64,000 nucleotides of DNA from Pocillopora verrucosa. Taxonomy: Eukaryota > Cnidaria > Anthozoa > Scleractinia > Pocilloporidae. Both the position numbers and the translations under genes were made by a program. Below the pieces are notes generated by a model. That model saw only the letters and a list, made by a program, of their open reading frames with translations, was not told the origin of the DNA and ran no database searches. Within the stretch, counting starts at the first letter, position 1. Every line of letters starts with the position of its first letter. Location: assembly GCF_036669915.1 (NCBI RefSeq), contig NC_089313.1:11724011-11788010 (forward strand). The letters run 5' to 3'. Shown one piece after another: positions 24,303 through 49,726 of the stretch.

Positions 24303-25135
24303 GGAATCGCTGATTTAATTATCACTGGCGATTTTAATTTTCCCTGTGTCGATTGGTCTACTGGATCACCAACTAGTTTAGACAATTTGACTGAAACTTT
24401 TTGTGAAATCCTGGATGACCATTTCCTCACCCAAACAAACCCATATATCACCCGTCCCAGTGCCACTAATACCTTATCATCTGGTAACATCTTAGACCTT
24501 GTGTTGACGAATCATGAATCACTCATCGAAGGAACTACTGTGCAGATTGGAAAGGATTCAGCGAAGAGCCACCAAGTTTATTCTAAAAACTGATGATGAT
24601 TACAACACTCGTAAAGAACAACTGAACCTGTTATCTCTAGAGGACAGACGCTTCTTTTTTGATGTACTATTTTTTTATAGAGTTCTTAATGGGTATATTA
24701 ATATAGATATATCCTCTTATATCCAATTTTATTCGCATTCGGAAAGATACTCGTTGAGGGGTAAGGACGAACTTAAATTAAAAAAGAACTACGCGAGGAC
24801 TAATACTTTTAAGTTTTGCTATTTTAATAGGATTGTCCACATGTGGAATGGGCTGCCACTATCGGTCCGTCAGGCTTCAAGTGTTTCTTGTTTTAAAAGG
24901 GGTGTAAGGGATTACTTGACTGCAAGATCTGATTGATTTTAGTTTGGATTTGTTTTTTTTTTGTTAAAGGTGGTCTGCCGTGCATGGGGATTTATCTCTT
25001 TTGCGGACCATCCTTATGGCGCCTTTCCTTTTACTCTTTTGTATTATTATCTATTAATGTAAGTATGTAAGTAAGTAGTAAGTTATATGTGCCATTAAAT
25101 TGTAATAAATTATACAAAGTCATGTTACTGTAAAT
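24303..25135 (+). mobile_element. Internally deleted non-LTR (LINE) retrotransposon
   Basis: The first part, in one frame from about 24303 to about 24535, encodes the end of an apurinic-type endonuclease: the GDFNFP motif, a nearby W, and ILDLVLTNHES. The second, in another frame from about 24535 to 24936, encodes the extreme C-terminus of a LINE reverse transcriptase ORF. It has the typical LERIQRRATKFIL and the tail HMWNGLPLSV, then SCFKRGVRDYL. The catalytic reverse transcriptase centre between them is absent. The tail beyond the stop carries TAAGTA-type short repeats (about 25058-25085) as in LINE 3' ends. The copy is dead. Confidence 0.85.
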
Positions 25136-25261
25136 AGGCAAAAATGAAATTTATTAGGTTTGGTTTACAAAGAAACAGGTTGCCTCGTTATATTGATGAC
25201 TGCAATTCTCTCGTTTGGCATAAAAAAGGCGTTGATGAAAGCAAAGAACACGCCCAAGGAA

Positions 25262-25338
25262 GACAAGTTCGCCCCAACCATCACCTTCGGTTTCGACAGA
25301 AAAGGCGAACTGGTAAAGGTTGGGGCGAAGTTGTAAAG
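25262..25338. repeat. Short hairpin
   Basis: ACAAGTTCGCCCCAAC and GTTGGGGCGAAGTTGT are inverted repeats with one mismatch, separated by about 45 bases. It lies in the A/B intergenic gap. Confidence 0.6.
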
Positions 25339-25527
25339 GCAGTAGTTGGCGAACTTACAATGGGGCGAAACCTCCAAAACATGCTACCTCGTATTTCTTC
25401 CAGTTCCCCAAACAGTGACCAATAAGAACAATGAATTGAAAAATTAACTAAATCGGCTCAAGAGATTATAAACAGTTAATAATCTCATGATCGGCTGTGG
25501 CCGGTTTTAAAAACATTCATCGTCAAT

Positions 25528-38526
<12,999 letters not shown>

Positions 38527-38840
38527 CTCACTTATGTACCTCTTTCGTCAAAGTTATAGAAGGTGGAAGTGATGTCATCCTACACAGCAGTTAAAAAGCT
38601 GCCGGTGAGAATGGATGTTGAGTGATTTTCTCGCTATCTCTGCTTAAAATGCAATTGTCGTTAGATACGAATCGTCAAATGAACCTGTTGAGAGCATTTA
38701 CCAAAAACAGCTGGTACCAGTAATGAAAACAGACTACGAAGGTCAGTTACACTCTAAACAGACGCAACTGGGTCAACTGGGTCTTGAATCTAATTGCCAG
38801 TAATGGTATTTATCTAACACATGCTGTGCAGTTGATTTAA

Positions 38841-38860
38841 TATATATATATATATATATA
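38841..38860. repeat. (TA)n microsatellite
   Basis: About 20 bases of alternating TA upstream of protease B. Confidence 0.85.
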
Positions 38861-39389
38861 GAAAAAAAAGAGAAAACGGAAAATGGTGTATAATTTCTAA
38901 ACTCCAACTCACTCGATTTCTTAGATTACCATAAAAACGTGACTCACGTTTCATGTTTTATGCTTCATAGTTGAGTCGATTTAGTTTGCAATTCTGAAGT
39001 CATAGAAGAAAACAGTTTAGCGTTAGAGCAGGCAGCAAACAAAGATGGTGTTAGGTTTGTTAATCGATAAAAATTAAATCATGTCTTATCTAGAAGCATC
39101 TAAGAGCTTCATTACCTTGGTGTTAGGAATATGAATGGAACAAACATATCAGCACAAGCCATAAGCTGGATGCCGTCCCTTTCCTGTCGTTGTAGCGTTA
39201 TACCCCGAGCTAGCAAATTATATTGAGTTTTTAAGAAGGAAGGAATCACTGAACTGAACAAGGAGTGTTAAAAATCCATCTAACAGGTTAATAGCAAAAA
39301 AGATTGAAGTTTTAGACATTAAAATATACATGATTGTGCAGATGAACGACAGAACACCTCTGAGCTTATCGTGTTTACTTTTTGGTGAT

Positions 39390-39592
39390 AGTAAGCCCTG
39401 TGAGTGATTGGCTTCTGATTTCTCCTTACGTTATCACGCTTGAATCAAATACAAAGATCACGAGAAAATATGAAATGGTCACCAATTTCAGAGGTTCCTG
39501 ATTGCCAATTAAATTCTCCTTGTCAGCACCTTAGGAAATGTAAACAGGACAGTGTGGAGAATATAAAAAGCAATACGAGAGTGGAAAAGGTC
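39390..39592 (+). repeat. ~200-bp TTAACCC-ended element (family 1), diverged
   Basis: GATTTCTCCTTACGTTATCA, GAATCAAATACAAAGATCAC, GAAATGGTCACCAA, AATTCTCCTTGTCAGCACCT, AGGAAATGTAAACAGGACAG and TGTGGAGAATAT appear in family order. It lies between proteases B and C. Confidence 0.7.
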
Positions 39593-40055
39593 AAAGTGCA
39601 CTGAAAAGGGAGGTTGGTTCAATGTGTAAGTAGTGATTTTAATGTTAAGAGAAAATTTTCGTTGTGTGCAGGCTTAATTAAGGGACATTTTCTAATTTCT
39701 CATTAATTTCTTTATATAAGATATATATATATATATATCTACTTACTTAAGTAGCGTTATCTACGACTTATACTGTTTCTAACTTTTAAAGTTGGGACAA
39801 ATATATATGAAATAAGCAACAGAATGAATCACGAGAATTCTCTGGATTCCTGTTTGTCTCTGAAAGAATCGTTGAGTGAAAATGGTCTCTGAATCGCACT
39901 CCTCCTTTAATAAATTCTAAAAGTGTGCGTAATGAGAAAACTGGGCAACTTTTCCACGAACCCATGAGTAAAAATCGGTTGTGCTTGGAGCGCTTTTTAT
40001 CACAAGTTATCACAACAGCCAGTTGGAAGGAAGGGAAATACTTCTAAAAGCTAAT

Positions 40056-40185
40056 GAGAACTCAAAGTAAAAACAAGCCAACTGCCTAAAGCACGAGAAA
40101 ACGCGGGTGACCAAGTTGTGGTTGGTTTAAATTTTGTATCTGATTGGTTGAGAGGATAGAGCGTGTTTTCTTTACCAATCACAGG
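40056..40185 (+). repeat. Dispersed repeat (family 3)
   Basis: GAGAACTCAAAGTAAAAACA, CTAAAGCACGAGAAAACGCG, TGGTTGGTTTAAATTTTGTA and GATTGGTTGAGAGGATAGAG match the copy at 26800-26925 and, reversed, the one at 5595-5690. Confidence 0.65.
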
Positions 40186-41310
40186 GTTCAAATAGGTTTC
40201 AAATGTCACTTTATCTTGTGATATTCACGTTAAGTGAAAACTGGGAAAACTTCTGACGATTTTTTTCAGCAAGGTTGGAGAAAATGAATTGGAGTAAGTT
40301 GTAAGGGAGTGTGGACCTTGCACCAAGGGAATTTCATCTATTACAACAAGATTGTTTTGTAAGAAATTGACAGATTTTCGAATGTCCTGTTCTTTTTCCT
40401 TCGACGAGCTAAGATTCATTGAGGCATAAGGATCGTAACCATGGTTACGGTATCCTAATCAGACGGTCACATTCGATCGCTTCGCGATACCCAAGGTCTG
40501 TTGTTGATCACTATAATTTGTTCCTAGCTTCATACGCTTTATTTTTGCCTATTTTTTGCTGAGTTGAGCCATTAAACGAACTATCGTTTTAAATCAGTTT
40601 TGTGTTGAACTCTAAGCTTTTGAGTGGTCTAATGGTGTTAGAATTTATTGTTTGGTCTCGGTTGGTCGATAATCCAAAGATGTCTTATTTTTCAAGTTAA
40701 TAAAAGCAATTTAGATCGTTGAGCTAGAAAAGGTTGGCGGTTAGTCATTTCCGTATTTAACCCTTCGTTCACTCGACCACCTCAGGTCTCCGCTGTTTTT
40801 ATTTATCGATCCATAATCCATGTCTTTTGGCAGCTTTCTTATTTGTGCAGTTAAATTTCGTGCTAATATGGCGGTATCTAACTAATTAAAATTTTGGTAC
40901 AATTTAAAATTCACAAATATTTCCTAATTTGCGGGATCTTACAGTATTCACTGCTACTACCGTTAAAAAAGACTATATTCATTCGGTGACTGGTACCCTC
41001 ACCATTTATGGGATTGTTTGACAGTTGCTGTTCAAGTCACTGGGCCGTTATTTTTCCATGATGTAATACAGAGTCTTGATCACGTATAAACATGCTCGTT
41101 TTTTTCCCGAACGGGCTGGAAATAACTTACGTTCATCCCCATACCGCGCTCGAACGGTGTCTCTGAAATACCGTATGACATGATTGGATGGAGCGTGTAA
41201 GCTGTGCTTTTAATACTCGACGTTTACTTGGGTGGTGGTTTTGTAAGAGACCATCGTGGGACCTGTCGATCTCTTGATTATAACGTTGAGGAGAGGCCGT
41301 CGTTTGGGAT

Positions 41311-44300
41311 ATGCCTTATGGAAGAGCGGTTTGGGTTTGTTTCATGATCGTTGGTTACTTGAAATGCATCGGGAGTACACCTGTCGAAAAAGAGACGCAG
41401 GGTGGTAGCAAATCGGAACAAGAGGGCAAACCTGGTCCTGATTTACGAAGTTTGCATTTTCCCGCGGAGTATCATGCAACGGGTGTCTTGTCGCTTCCCA
41501 CAAGCAACATTAACGAGCCTTTTGAGGTTTGGCACAGCCAGGCTTACGACAAGAGCCGAATAGATTACTATCATGGTAAGACAAAGAGACTCAAGTTACA
41601 ATGACGTGCTTGTGATCTCGAGCTATAATTATGCTCTGACAGTAATTATATTTTTAAAGGTACTGTATATACCTTTCGGTGGGATTTGGGTCGGTACCGG
41701 TATAACTTATCAAAACATCTAAAGATCAAGTGTTGTTTTACCAGTTATTAAGTTAGTAATTCGATTGTTGACTGCGGTTTACAGTCGAGAAACTAACCAT
41801 CTTTGAATATGTCACTTATGTAGATATTGATTGTTGACTGCAAAATGGAGTCGAGGAACTACCCATTTTCAAATATGTTACCTAGCGGAGAAACTGTCGT
41901 CAAAGGGACTCCGTTTTTTACTTTTTCTTTCGAGTGAAATCATAACAGTAAACTCCCTTTCGTTGAAAAGACTAATGGGTTACTTAAGAAGACATCTCAT
42001 TGGTACGTTAGTATTCAGTGGGTGGAGGAAAAACTCAATTATGTTTAAGGCGTTCACGGCGTTGTTGGTTTACATAATTTGGACAACTGATTTGTCTCTT
42101 AAACGATTTGCCTAGTTATTCTACGACTGACTTTCGCAGATTTGTGTTTTGAATTATGCGCTCAGTCGGCTGAAAAGAAGCGCTTGTCTGCTGTTTAGTT
42201 TTCAGTGAAGAGATAAATAGACTTAGCGTGTAAAAATGCTCCTAGCTCATAATTCACTAAACGGTACCGGTAATTTGAAGAATGGAGACTGAGACCATAC
42301 AATCAAAAAACCTGCACTGATATAAAAAGTACATTAATTAGCCACATGCAGGGTTAAATTCGCACTGAAGCTAGAAATTCTGAGCTTGGTCAATACTAAC
42401 ACAATACTGACACAAGAGAGAAAAGGAAAACATAAAATCCGTAATTATATTTTGATCAAAGGTGAATATACCCGTTTTATGTTACATATCTCTCAGTTTG
42501 CACGTGCGCTATGATTGGTCAATTTAACGGGCCCTATTTATTGTAAGGACAACTAAATTCAAAAGTTTATTGAAGATGAAGTTAGTGTGATATAAATCAT
42601 ACTAACCTCGTTTTCTCGGTTCGTGCTGCAAAATATGGAACCCCGTTTTTTTCCGCTCGGTCTTGTATAATGGCCTGCGTGCTCCGCGCTTGGACCATAA
42701 ATCCAGTCCGTAACTTACATTACAGACTAATAACTTAGTTAGTAAGACGTTTTCTCCCTGAATCTCTTTTCTCGAAATTTTTCTTTTTCAGCTGTTAGAG
42801 GAGCCTCCAAATTCTTCATGAACGTACCGTGTTTAGGGAAAAGACACTGCTAGGCGCTTTGATGCGTTCGTAAAATGTGATCTGAGATTGACAAAAACTG
42901 GGCTAGCAGTGGCTAAGATTTTTAAGCAAAAGATCTCTCTCTTGGGACGGTTTTTTCGTTTATTCGGAGCTTTAATTCCTATTAAACTTCAGTGACTAAA
43001 ATGAAAATTTTCTGAAGTAATAACTTAACCATTGAGCGCGTGCAATCATGGTAAGTGGAGTGAGGGCGTGCAATTGGAATACATAGAGAAGGGAGGTAAG
43101 ATTTCTTTTTAACCGTTACTAGGTGAAGTGAAAACGTTTCAAAGAGGAGATTTAGGAAGACATGGAATGTTCTTTAAAATCGTCCCAAAGTACTCTTACA
43201 AGCGTCATAAGAATGATCGCCATTTTCTGGGATGTTGGAAGAGGTATGGGTCCAAGTCTCGCAAGGCTAAGGCCCAGTCTGTTCTGCCGTGTAACACGGC
43301 TTGGCCCTTCAAGTCTCGTCTGGAAGACTTCAAGGTAATTGGTTAATTCCTTGTCACAACCGTTTGTATGATTCAGAAATCGATAGAGGTGAAGAAGGCG
43401 GCACACTTACAACCCGGCCTAAGGTTCCCGGCAAGATCCTTAAACTACTTATTTGACGATACAGTATTAAGATACCGGTCATTTTTTATCGCCCGGGGGA
43501 GTGGGAGGATTTTCATCAGTTGTGTGTCACGATGAAATTTACTTGCCCCCCCCCCCCGCTTTATCGTTTTTTACAATCCCCTCTCACTGGTGGTCAGTTT
43601 GTAAACCCCCCCCCCTTTTTACTCTGCCAGGGACGACTGATCCTTACCCCCATCAGTTCCCGCTGAAAACCATGTGGCACCCCCCAAAAATAGCTGGTTT
43701 CTTTCCACAATAGTCTTTTTTCAAGGTTATCTTTAACAATTTGCCTGGATTGCCATTCAAGAATGTTTCCTGTCTTTAGTCTTCAGCGCCAGCACCATGG
43801 TCATGGTCAGATAAGATCAAGACTTAAGGCTCATACAACCAAAACGCGTTGTCATGTGGTGCTTTATAATATCACTTGGTATTATGTTGCAAGCATGAAA
43901 GCCGTTGTTTCTCCTTAGCAGACAACGTTACCTCATTTTCTCATGACAACCTCGGAACAATGTCAGTATCTGAGCACCTGCGCACGTAGCCCTTCCCACA
44001 GCCAACATTAATTCTAGCCAGGGTAAGGGTAGGAACGCAGTTTCTCAGATACTGATGCGCAACTTCTCATCTCATCTCTTATTAAAGAAATAAAAAACGT
44101 GCCGAGTGTAGTGTTGAGTTATACAAGCAAGCGGGAATTTTTAAAAACACGAGAAAGTGCGGAGAAGCACGAGCCGAAGGCGAGTGCTTCTCGTACTTCT
44201 CAAGTGTTCCTAAAAATTCCCAAGTGCTTATATAACTCAACAATGCTCGAGGAACAAGTTTCTTTATTTTTTTTAGAAAAGGTATCGTGAATTGCGCGCG

Positions 44301-45105
44301 CTCGTACCGATGACGTAGGCTGCGTGTACTATATCTCAACGGTGCACTCGTGTGACGTAAGGCGCGTGCTTTATGGAAATATAATGAACTCGTTCTGACC
44401 AATCACGGCGCGCGTATTTCTCTGAAAATTTTATATATTTTTTTCTTTTTAGTATGAGGGTGATGCTGTTATCAATGGAAAAGAATGCACCAAGTGGAGT
44501 TACAACGTGACCGTATTTGAACGCAACAACTCGTACTTGTTTTACGCAACGAAGACCAACCCACCCAAACCTGTGTACTTTGAAATGAACGGCTACGATA
44601 CTCTGTTGGTGTCGTACTACGACAAGTATACGATTCATTATCACAGTTTTGAGGAGTGGGATTATGATCCGGATGATGATCCGGATGTCTTAGAGATTCC
44701 ACATTGTAAGTATAACAGTTTTTGTGGGGGGGGGGGGGGAGGGGGCGTAGGAGTGGAGGATTTTATCGCACACGAAGGTAGACGCTTCCCTTAGTCAAAT
44801 TTGTTAAATTGACCTTGGGGTAAATCATTATACCATGCAAACCTATTTACAATGTGAACAATTTCCAGTCTATCTGTGATAGAACAGAAAAGAAGCGAAA
44901 TAGAAACGTGCAACATCATTATTTTTCCAAGCACATCTTAATGAAATAATTGGCGTAAAATTACAAGAATGAGACAAGTAAGGCAGGGGATATTTGGGCA
45001 CCAAAGGCACGTGGGAAGGGGGACTGTTCCGCATAAATTTTCTCTTAGTATAGGTAAGACTGAAAGGTGAACCTAAGAGATTGAACCCCCTACATATACA
45101 TTAAA

Positions 45106-45142
<37 letters not shown>

Positions 45143-48100
45143 GTTATTCCCTTATCAGAGTTATATTAACTGGTCTCCCTGTAATAGTGTTGCATGTACT
45201 ACGTCGTGCTGAAGTGGGTTTGAAAATCATTACATGATTTAAATCATAATATGGGAGACCTCAAGTATATCAGTCGTTATTGGTAATCGTTCATGTATGC
45301 AGAGGAACCCAGCCAAAAGACGTCTTTAATAGGACCGTGACCTCGCCGTTTCGATTATTTTTCTCAAGTGGAATTAATGTCTAGTCTTTCCGTTATCCTA
45401 GGATGCTTTTAATTCAAACACTCCGTTATAACGACAATTTTTGGGGTTTAAGGTGGTTTTTCATCAAGTTTCATTTGCAAATCATATTCTGTTGATTGTA
45501 GCTTTACTGAATATTCAGTTCAGAGAGCTCATTTACTTCCTGAGCTGAACAGCGTTATTACCGTTTATTTTAGTGCACCATGACAAGTGGTGCTGGAACA
45601 TTGACAAGAGGTCACGTGACAGTGACGGTGCCTCTATGTCCCTGAACCCTATGGGAGAGTTCGCCATGCTCCACCATGAGGAGGACCCTGTGGATAGAGA
45701 TTTTCACGATTTTCGTAAGAAACACAAGAGAGATTACAAGGACAAGATTGAGCATCAACAAAGGAAACACATATTTAGACACAATTTAAGGTGAATGAAT
45801 TTAATAATTCAGGTATCATTTTGAATAAGGGGAAAGTCAAGGGGGAGGGGTGTGGAGCAGGTCACGGGAGAGGGGCTGTGGAATATTTTTTGGGGGAATT
45901 ACATGGTTTTCAGGGGAGAACAGTGTGGAGATCAGTTGTTACCAACAGAGTATAAATGGGAGACCATAGAAAACTTACTGTCAACGAGAGGAAATCATAA
46001 GAATATTACAGAGCTTTATGTCGGGATCAGGTAAATTTTATCGCTATACAACCAGGCTATAAAAAATGAACCGTCTCCAATCATATTAGCCTAACATACT
46101 TCCCTCATAATATATATTAAACGTTGCTATGGCGAAAGACATAGTTAAGACTCTGCGATATCCATAAGTAATCTTTCATCAGTAGGTTACATTTATGTAA
46201 AGTTTTGTTTTGTTTTGATTGCGTTTTATGTAGGATCAACAACGAAATACTGTTGAGGGTTCAATGTTTTGCCCTAGATAGGCATGGAAAAGTTTTTAGA
46301 CTAAATTACTGGAAACATTTCAAGTCAAAAACGTAGCAAGAAAGATTTAAAACATAGCTCAACTCCTTCGGAGAACAATTCTAGTTTTGTATTTTCTGAT
46401 GTTATGGATATTTAGTTATCATCTTAAGTGGCCTTGTTATGCTTTACTAGTTTAACCGCTTGTAAAATTTGGAGCTCACAACACGAACCACGTGTTCGCC
46501 ATTTTTTTTAATGTCGACTGCATGTACTTAAAGTCCCTAAATGCAAGAGGTCTGGATCCTAATAAATTACACCATCAATACTCATCGACCTTGAAACGAG
46601 TCAAGTAGAAGTTTCACCTGCGGCAAACTGTTTATCCTAAAAACACTGACGAATTGTTTGACCTCCTTTGTCTTTAGATACATTCGTTCGATGAACATGA
46701 AAGGCAACTCGTATCATTTAACTGTGAATCACTTTGCTGACCTGACGAATGAAGAATTTGATAATCACAAAGGACTCATGCCGGGAGATGGAGGTTACGG
46801 ATCACGTGACGTCGATGACGCCTATGACGATCAAGAGTACGATGACGATACCGTTGAACGGCGGGAAAAAATCAAGAAGAAGAAAAGTAGATATGGTCAT
46901 GTTCCTGTTGAACTGGACTGGAGGAAATATGGTATGGTTTTGAATGATATAGCAAGCTTCTGTCTATCTCTAACCTATTGAATGAAGAGAATAAAGTGAT
47001 TGTTGTAACTTTTTAATATGAAAATTTTATAGTTTGAGAGGGCCACGAAGCACCTCCCCTTAAAGTTCTCTAAATTATGCTTTAGAGTGTTCTCCCTCTT
47101 AACCAGCCTCGGCCAAAATCATTTGAAATAAAGTCATTGAATAGTGTTGTCAGCACGGTAAAGTAGTTATATCAACTTATTCAGGAGTAAGCCAATCAGA
47201 TTGATTCCCGTCCTTATATCGGCTATCCTTGCCATAAATGTACGTACCCTCTTCCTGATATTCTTCTTAGTTGTTTGAAATTGGATGGTTTGAGCACATT
47301 TCGACTCTTGATCTTACTTTAAAGAACTGTTCTATTTTCTGTCAGGTGCTGTTCTTCCTCCAAAAGGCCAGGGGACATGTGGCTCCTGTTGGGCTTTTGC
47401 TGCAGCTGGTGCAGTGGAAGGTGCCAATTTCATTCAGGTGCGGTGTTCTTAGTTAAGAATTATTATTGAGAATTATCGACACTGTTCCTGGAGAAGATAC
47501 TCCTCTAGATGAAAACAGCTATAGGACTGTAAAACAAAGCTGAAATTCGGCTCATGATAAAAGCAATGAGCAACACTCCAAACATCGCCTTCTTAAAAAT
47601 CAAAATTTTATTTTCCTCTTGTCTTCATACCCAGCGTAACAATATCTTTTTCCTTTGCATTTCCACTGTCAAACATATTTGGAAATCAAATTTCACCTTA
47701 ATTTGATCTTGTTACTCAAATTCTTCTTCATTGCTTGGTAGACTGGTAAATTGGTTGATTTGTCAGAGCAGCAACTCCTGGACTGCACATGGGCCACACC
47801 TGGTGCCACGCATGGCAACAACGGTTGTCTTGGAGGCTGGACTTGGAAGGCGTTTTCTTGGATCAAGAAGTTTGGTATTGCTACAGCTAAAAGTTACGGA
47901 CATTACCGGGGACAGGTTAGTTCGGCCCGCTACTCTAAGGGCGGGGTAGAAGCTGTGGTTTTGATTGTAAATTTTCAGCGTTGGAATGATAAACTCTAAG
48001 TTCCAATTACATATTCTAAGCTTTGAATGAAAAGAAACTACATTACCCTCTGTTTATAATAAAAAAAAAATTGCTGAAAGATTTTCAATCAGATGAAGTT

Positions 48101-49726
48101 CTGCAATAAATGAATGAAATATATTTCTCTCTCGCCAATCTTTTTCCTTTGGTTTATCATTGCTTCTTTTCTCTTTGCCCGCTTCAGTATGCTCTCTTTG
48201 TAAGGTAGCAATTGCTTTCAGCGTCGAGTTCTAAGGGAAAACATCCCACTCCACATTGCGTCCTCAGCACAGGAGTAGAAATGGCTGGGGGAAGGGGTGA
48301 GGATATTCTGTGATAGCCTGAGAGCAGCATCCCTTTATATGCTCCTGTAACCAACTGCATCGGTGTTATGAACAAACTCTTCTTTTTAACCTCAAATGAC
48401 GACAAAGTTTAGGATCAGAAGGAAAAAACCATTAACACTCAAATCATGTCTTTCACTCGGGGAGAAGTTGTACATAGATACTTCAGTTTCCTGATATACG
48501 TCAATTGTTTGCCTTTCATTTGTTTAGGAAGGGTATTGTAAAACCAAGGGACTGAAAATTGGAGCTAGAATTCACAGTTATAGAAGAGTCAAACGCTACA
48601 ACGAGGAAGCGCTTAAGAAAGCATTGGCTTACCATGGCCCAGCCACCATTTCTATCAATGCAAATCCTAAAGCTTTAAAATTCTACAGTCATGGCGTCTT
48701 AGACGATATCACATGTAGTAAGTACACATTCCTTTCCTATAAATTTTCCTCGCTTTTTGAAAATTTATCGAGTCTTTCTGGAACGAGAAAGACTCGAACT
48801 CTGTTATCACTTTGTGCCAGACTTACAGCTTAGTAACCCACTGAAACTGTGCTGAGATTTTTAGGAATAACATTTTTGGCACGTTTCTGTATTAATTGAT
48901 GACACATTTATATTACTTTTGTCATAGATATACGAAAGGGTTGGTCATTGCAGAGATTTTGTATTCAATTATGGGAGTCGTACGACTCGCGCTTTCTTCT
49001 CAGCCACTCGTTTTTCTCGTTCTTCCTAAAATGAACCAAGGCTAAAAGAGTATTTTGCGATAACACCTGGGAAATTTTATAAAAACATCTACTTATTACC
49101 CGATTGTTGAAATTACCCTTTAAACCGCAAGAGTGATCAAAATCTAATTCCTCCTCACTGTAGGACTGCTGAATCACTCATTAAGAGAATAAGAATACAG
49201 AAAATTATCGCCAACCTAAGGGACAATTGTTAAACAAATCTCCCTGTCAGTTTAAAGAAAATTTAAGAAAATGGTATGGAGAATATGGATACTGATGTTA
49301 GAGTGTAAAGAGTTAAATTGTGCGTGTTTATCTTTTCTTTTAGATAATAAAACCGATCATGCCGTGTTATTGGTCGGGTATGGCACCGAAAACGGGGTTC
49401 CTTATTGGCTCATTAAAAACTCTTGGTCCCATAACTGGGGAGATAGTGGATTTATCAAAATCAGACATGGACTTTGTGGAGTAGAAAAGAGACCTTTTGT
49501 TGTACTGAACAAGGGACGTAGGCCTTTACCCTGGAAACTTGAAGAAAAGGCAAACAAAGAGAAGGAAACTTTATTGAAGAAAAAGTTACGAGAGGAAATG
49601 GAGGCTAAAGCAGCGAGACACAACACAAAAGATGAATATAAAATTGTTCGAAAAGACGCAATAGAAGATCCTGATTTCAGGGATATAGAAGATGACGAAT
49701 ATGTGGACGATGTAGACCTTTGGTGA
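41311..49726 (+). CDS. Protease C: 26/29 kDa-type cysteine protease with extended charged C-terminus
   Basis: Nine coding exons: 41311-41575, 43123-43334, 44453-44705, 45574-45790, 46678-46931, 47346-47437, 47742-47915, 48528-48717 and 49344-49726 (TGA), giving 679 residues. The N-terminus ([18 protein letters not shown]) fits a cleavable signal peptide. The LolA-like domain opens with [13 protein letters not shown] then EPFEVWH and SRIDYYH. I29 has [12 protein letters not shown] and [11 protein letters not shown]. An acidic insert ([11 protein letters not shown]) lies between I29 and the peptidase. Catalytic residues are Gln409, Cys415 (CGSCWAF), His558 ([10 protein letters not shown]) and Asn578 (KNSWS). 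After the catalytic domain comes a Lys/Glu-rich helical stretch ([20 protein letters not shown]) and an acidic end ([11 protein letters not shown]), longer than the tail of A. It is divergent from B. Exon phases are identical to A and B. Confidence 0.92.
41762..41884 (+). repeat. Tandem duplication, two ~60-bp units
   Basis: GATTGTTGACTGCGGTTTAC and GATTGTTGACTGCAAAATGG begin two units that both continue AGTCGAGAAACTA or AGTCGAGGAACTA, then CCATCTTTGAATATGT or CCATTTTCAAATATGT. It lies in intron 1 of protease C. Confidence 0.8.
44114..44244. mobile_element. Foldback element, ~130 bp
   Basis: The left half GTTGAGTTATACAAGCAAGC, GGGAATTTTTAAAAACACGA and GAAAGTGCGGAGAAGCAC is mirrored by GTGCTTCTCGTACTTCTCAA, GTGTTCCTAAAAATTCCCAA and GTGCTTATATAACTCAAC. 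It lies in intron 2 of protease C. Confidence 0.8.
45105..45143. repeat. (TA)n microsatellite
   Basis: About 38 bases of alternating TA with two G interruptions, in intron 3 of protease C. Confidence 0.85.
49113..49316 (+). repeat. ~200-bp TTAACCC-ended element (family 1)
   Basis: TTACCCTTTAAACCGCAAGA, GTGATCAAAATCTAATTCCT, CTGAATCACTCATTAAGAGA, CAATTGTTAAACAAATCTCC, ATGGTATGGAGAATATGG and GATGTTAGAGTGTAAAGAGT. Its right end lies about 27 bp from the exon 9 acceptor of protease C, so it replaces most of the sequence next to the splice site. Confidence 0.8.

Larger units (their letters stand above)
23941..25527. other. Gap between convergent proteases A and B
   Basis: It contains the 3' UTR of protease A (ATTAAA near 23983), the truncated non-LTR retrotransposon at 24303-25135 and a short hairpin at 25262-25338. 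The 3' UTR of protease B enters from the right. No host gene is seen in it. Confidence 0.5.
38527..41310. other. Divergent intergenic region between proteases B and C
   Basis: About 2.8 kb between the two start codons. It must hold both promoters. It contains two AT microsatellites (38841-38860 and about 39719-39738), a family 1 copy (39390-39592) and a family 3 copy (40056-40185). No coding sequence is convincing and no core promoter motif stands out. Confidence 0.5.

Noticed and set aside
43538..43620. C-rich runs in protease C intron 2 as a regulatory element
   Set aside because: Simple homopolymer tracts with no conserved motif; no evidence of function.
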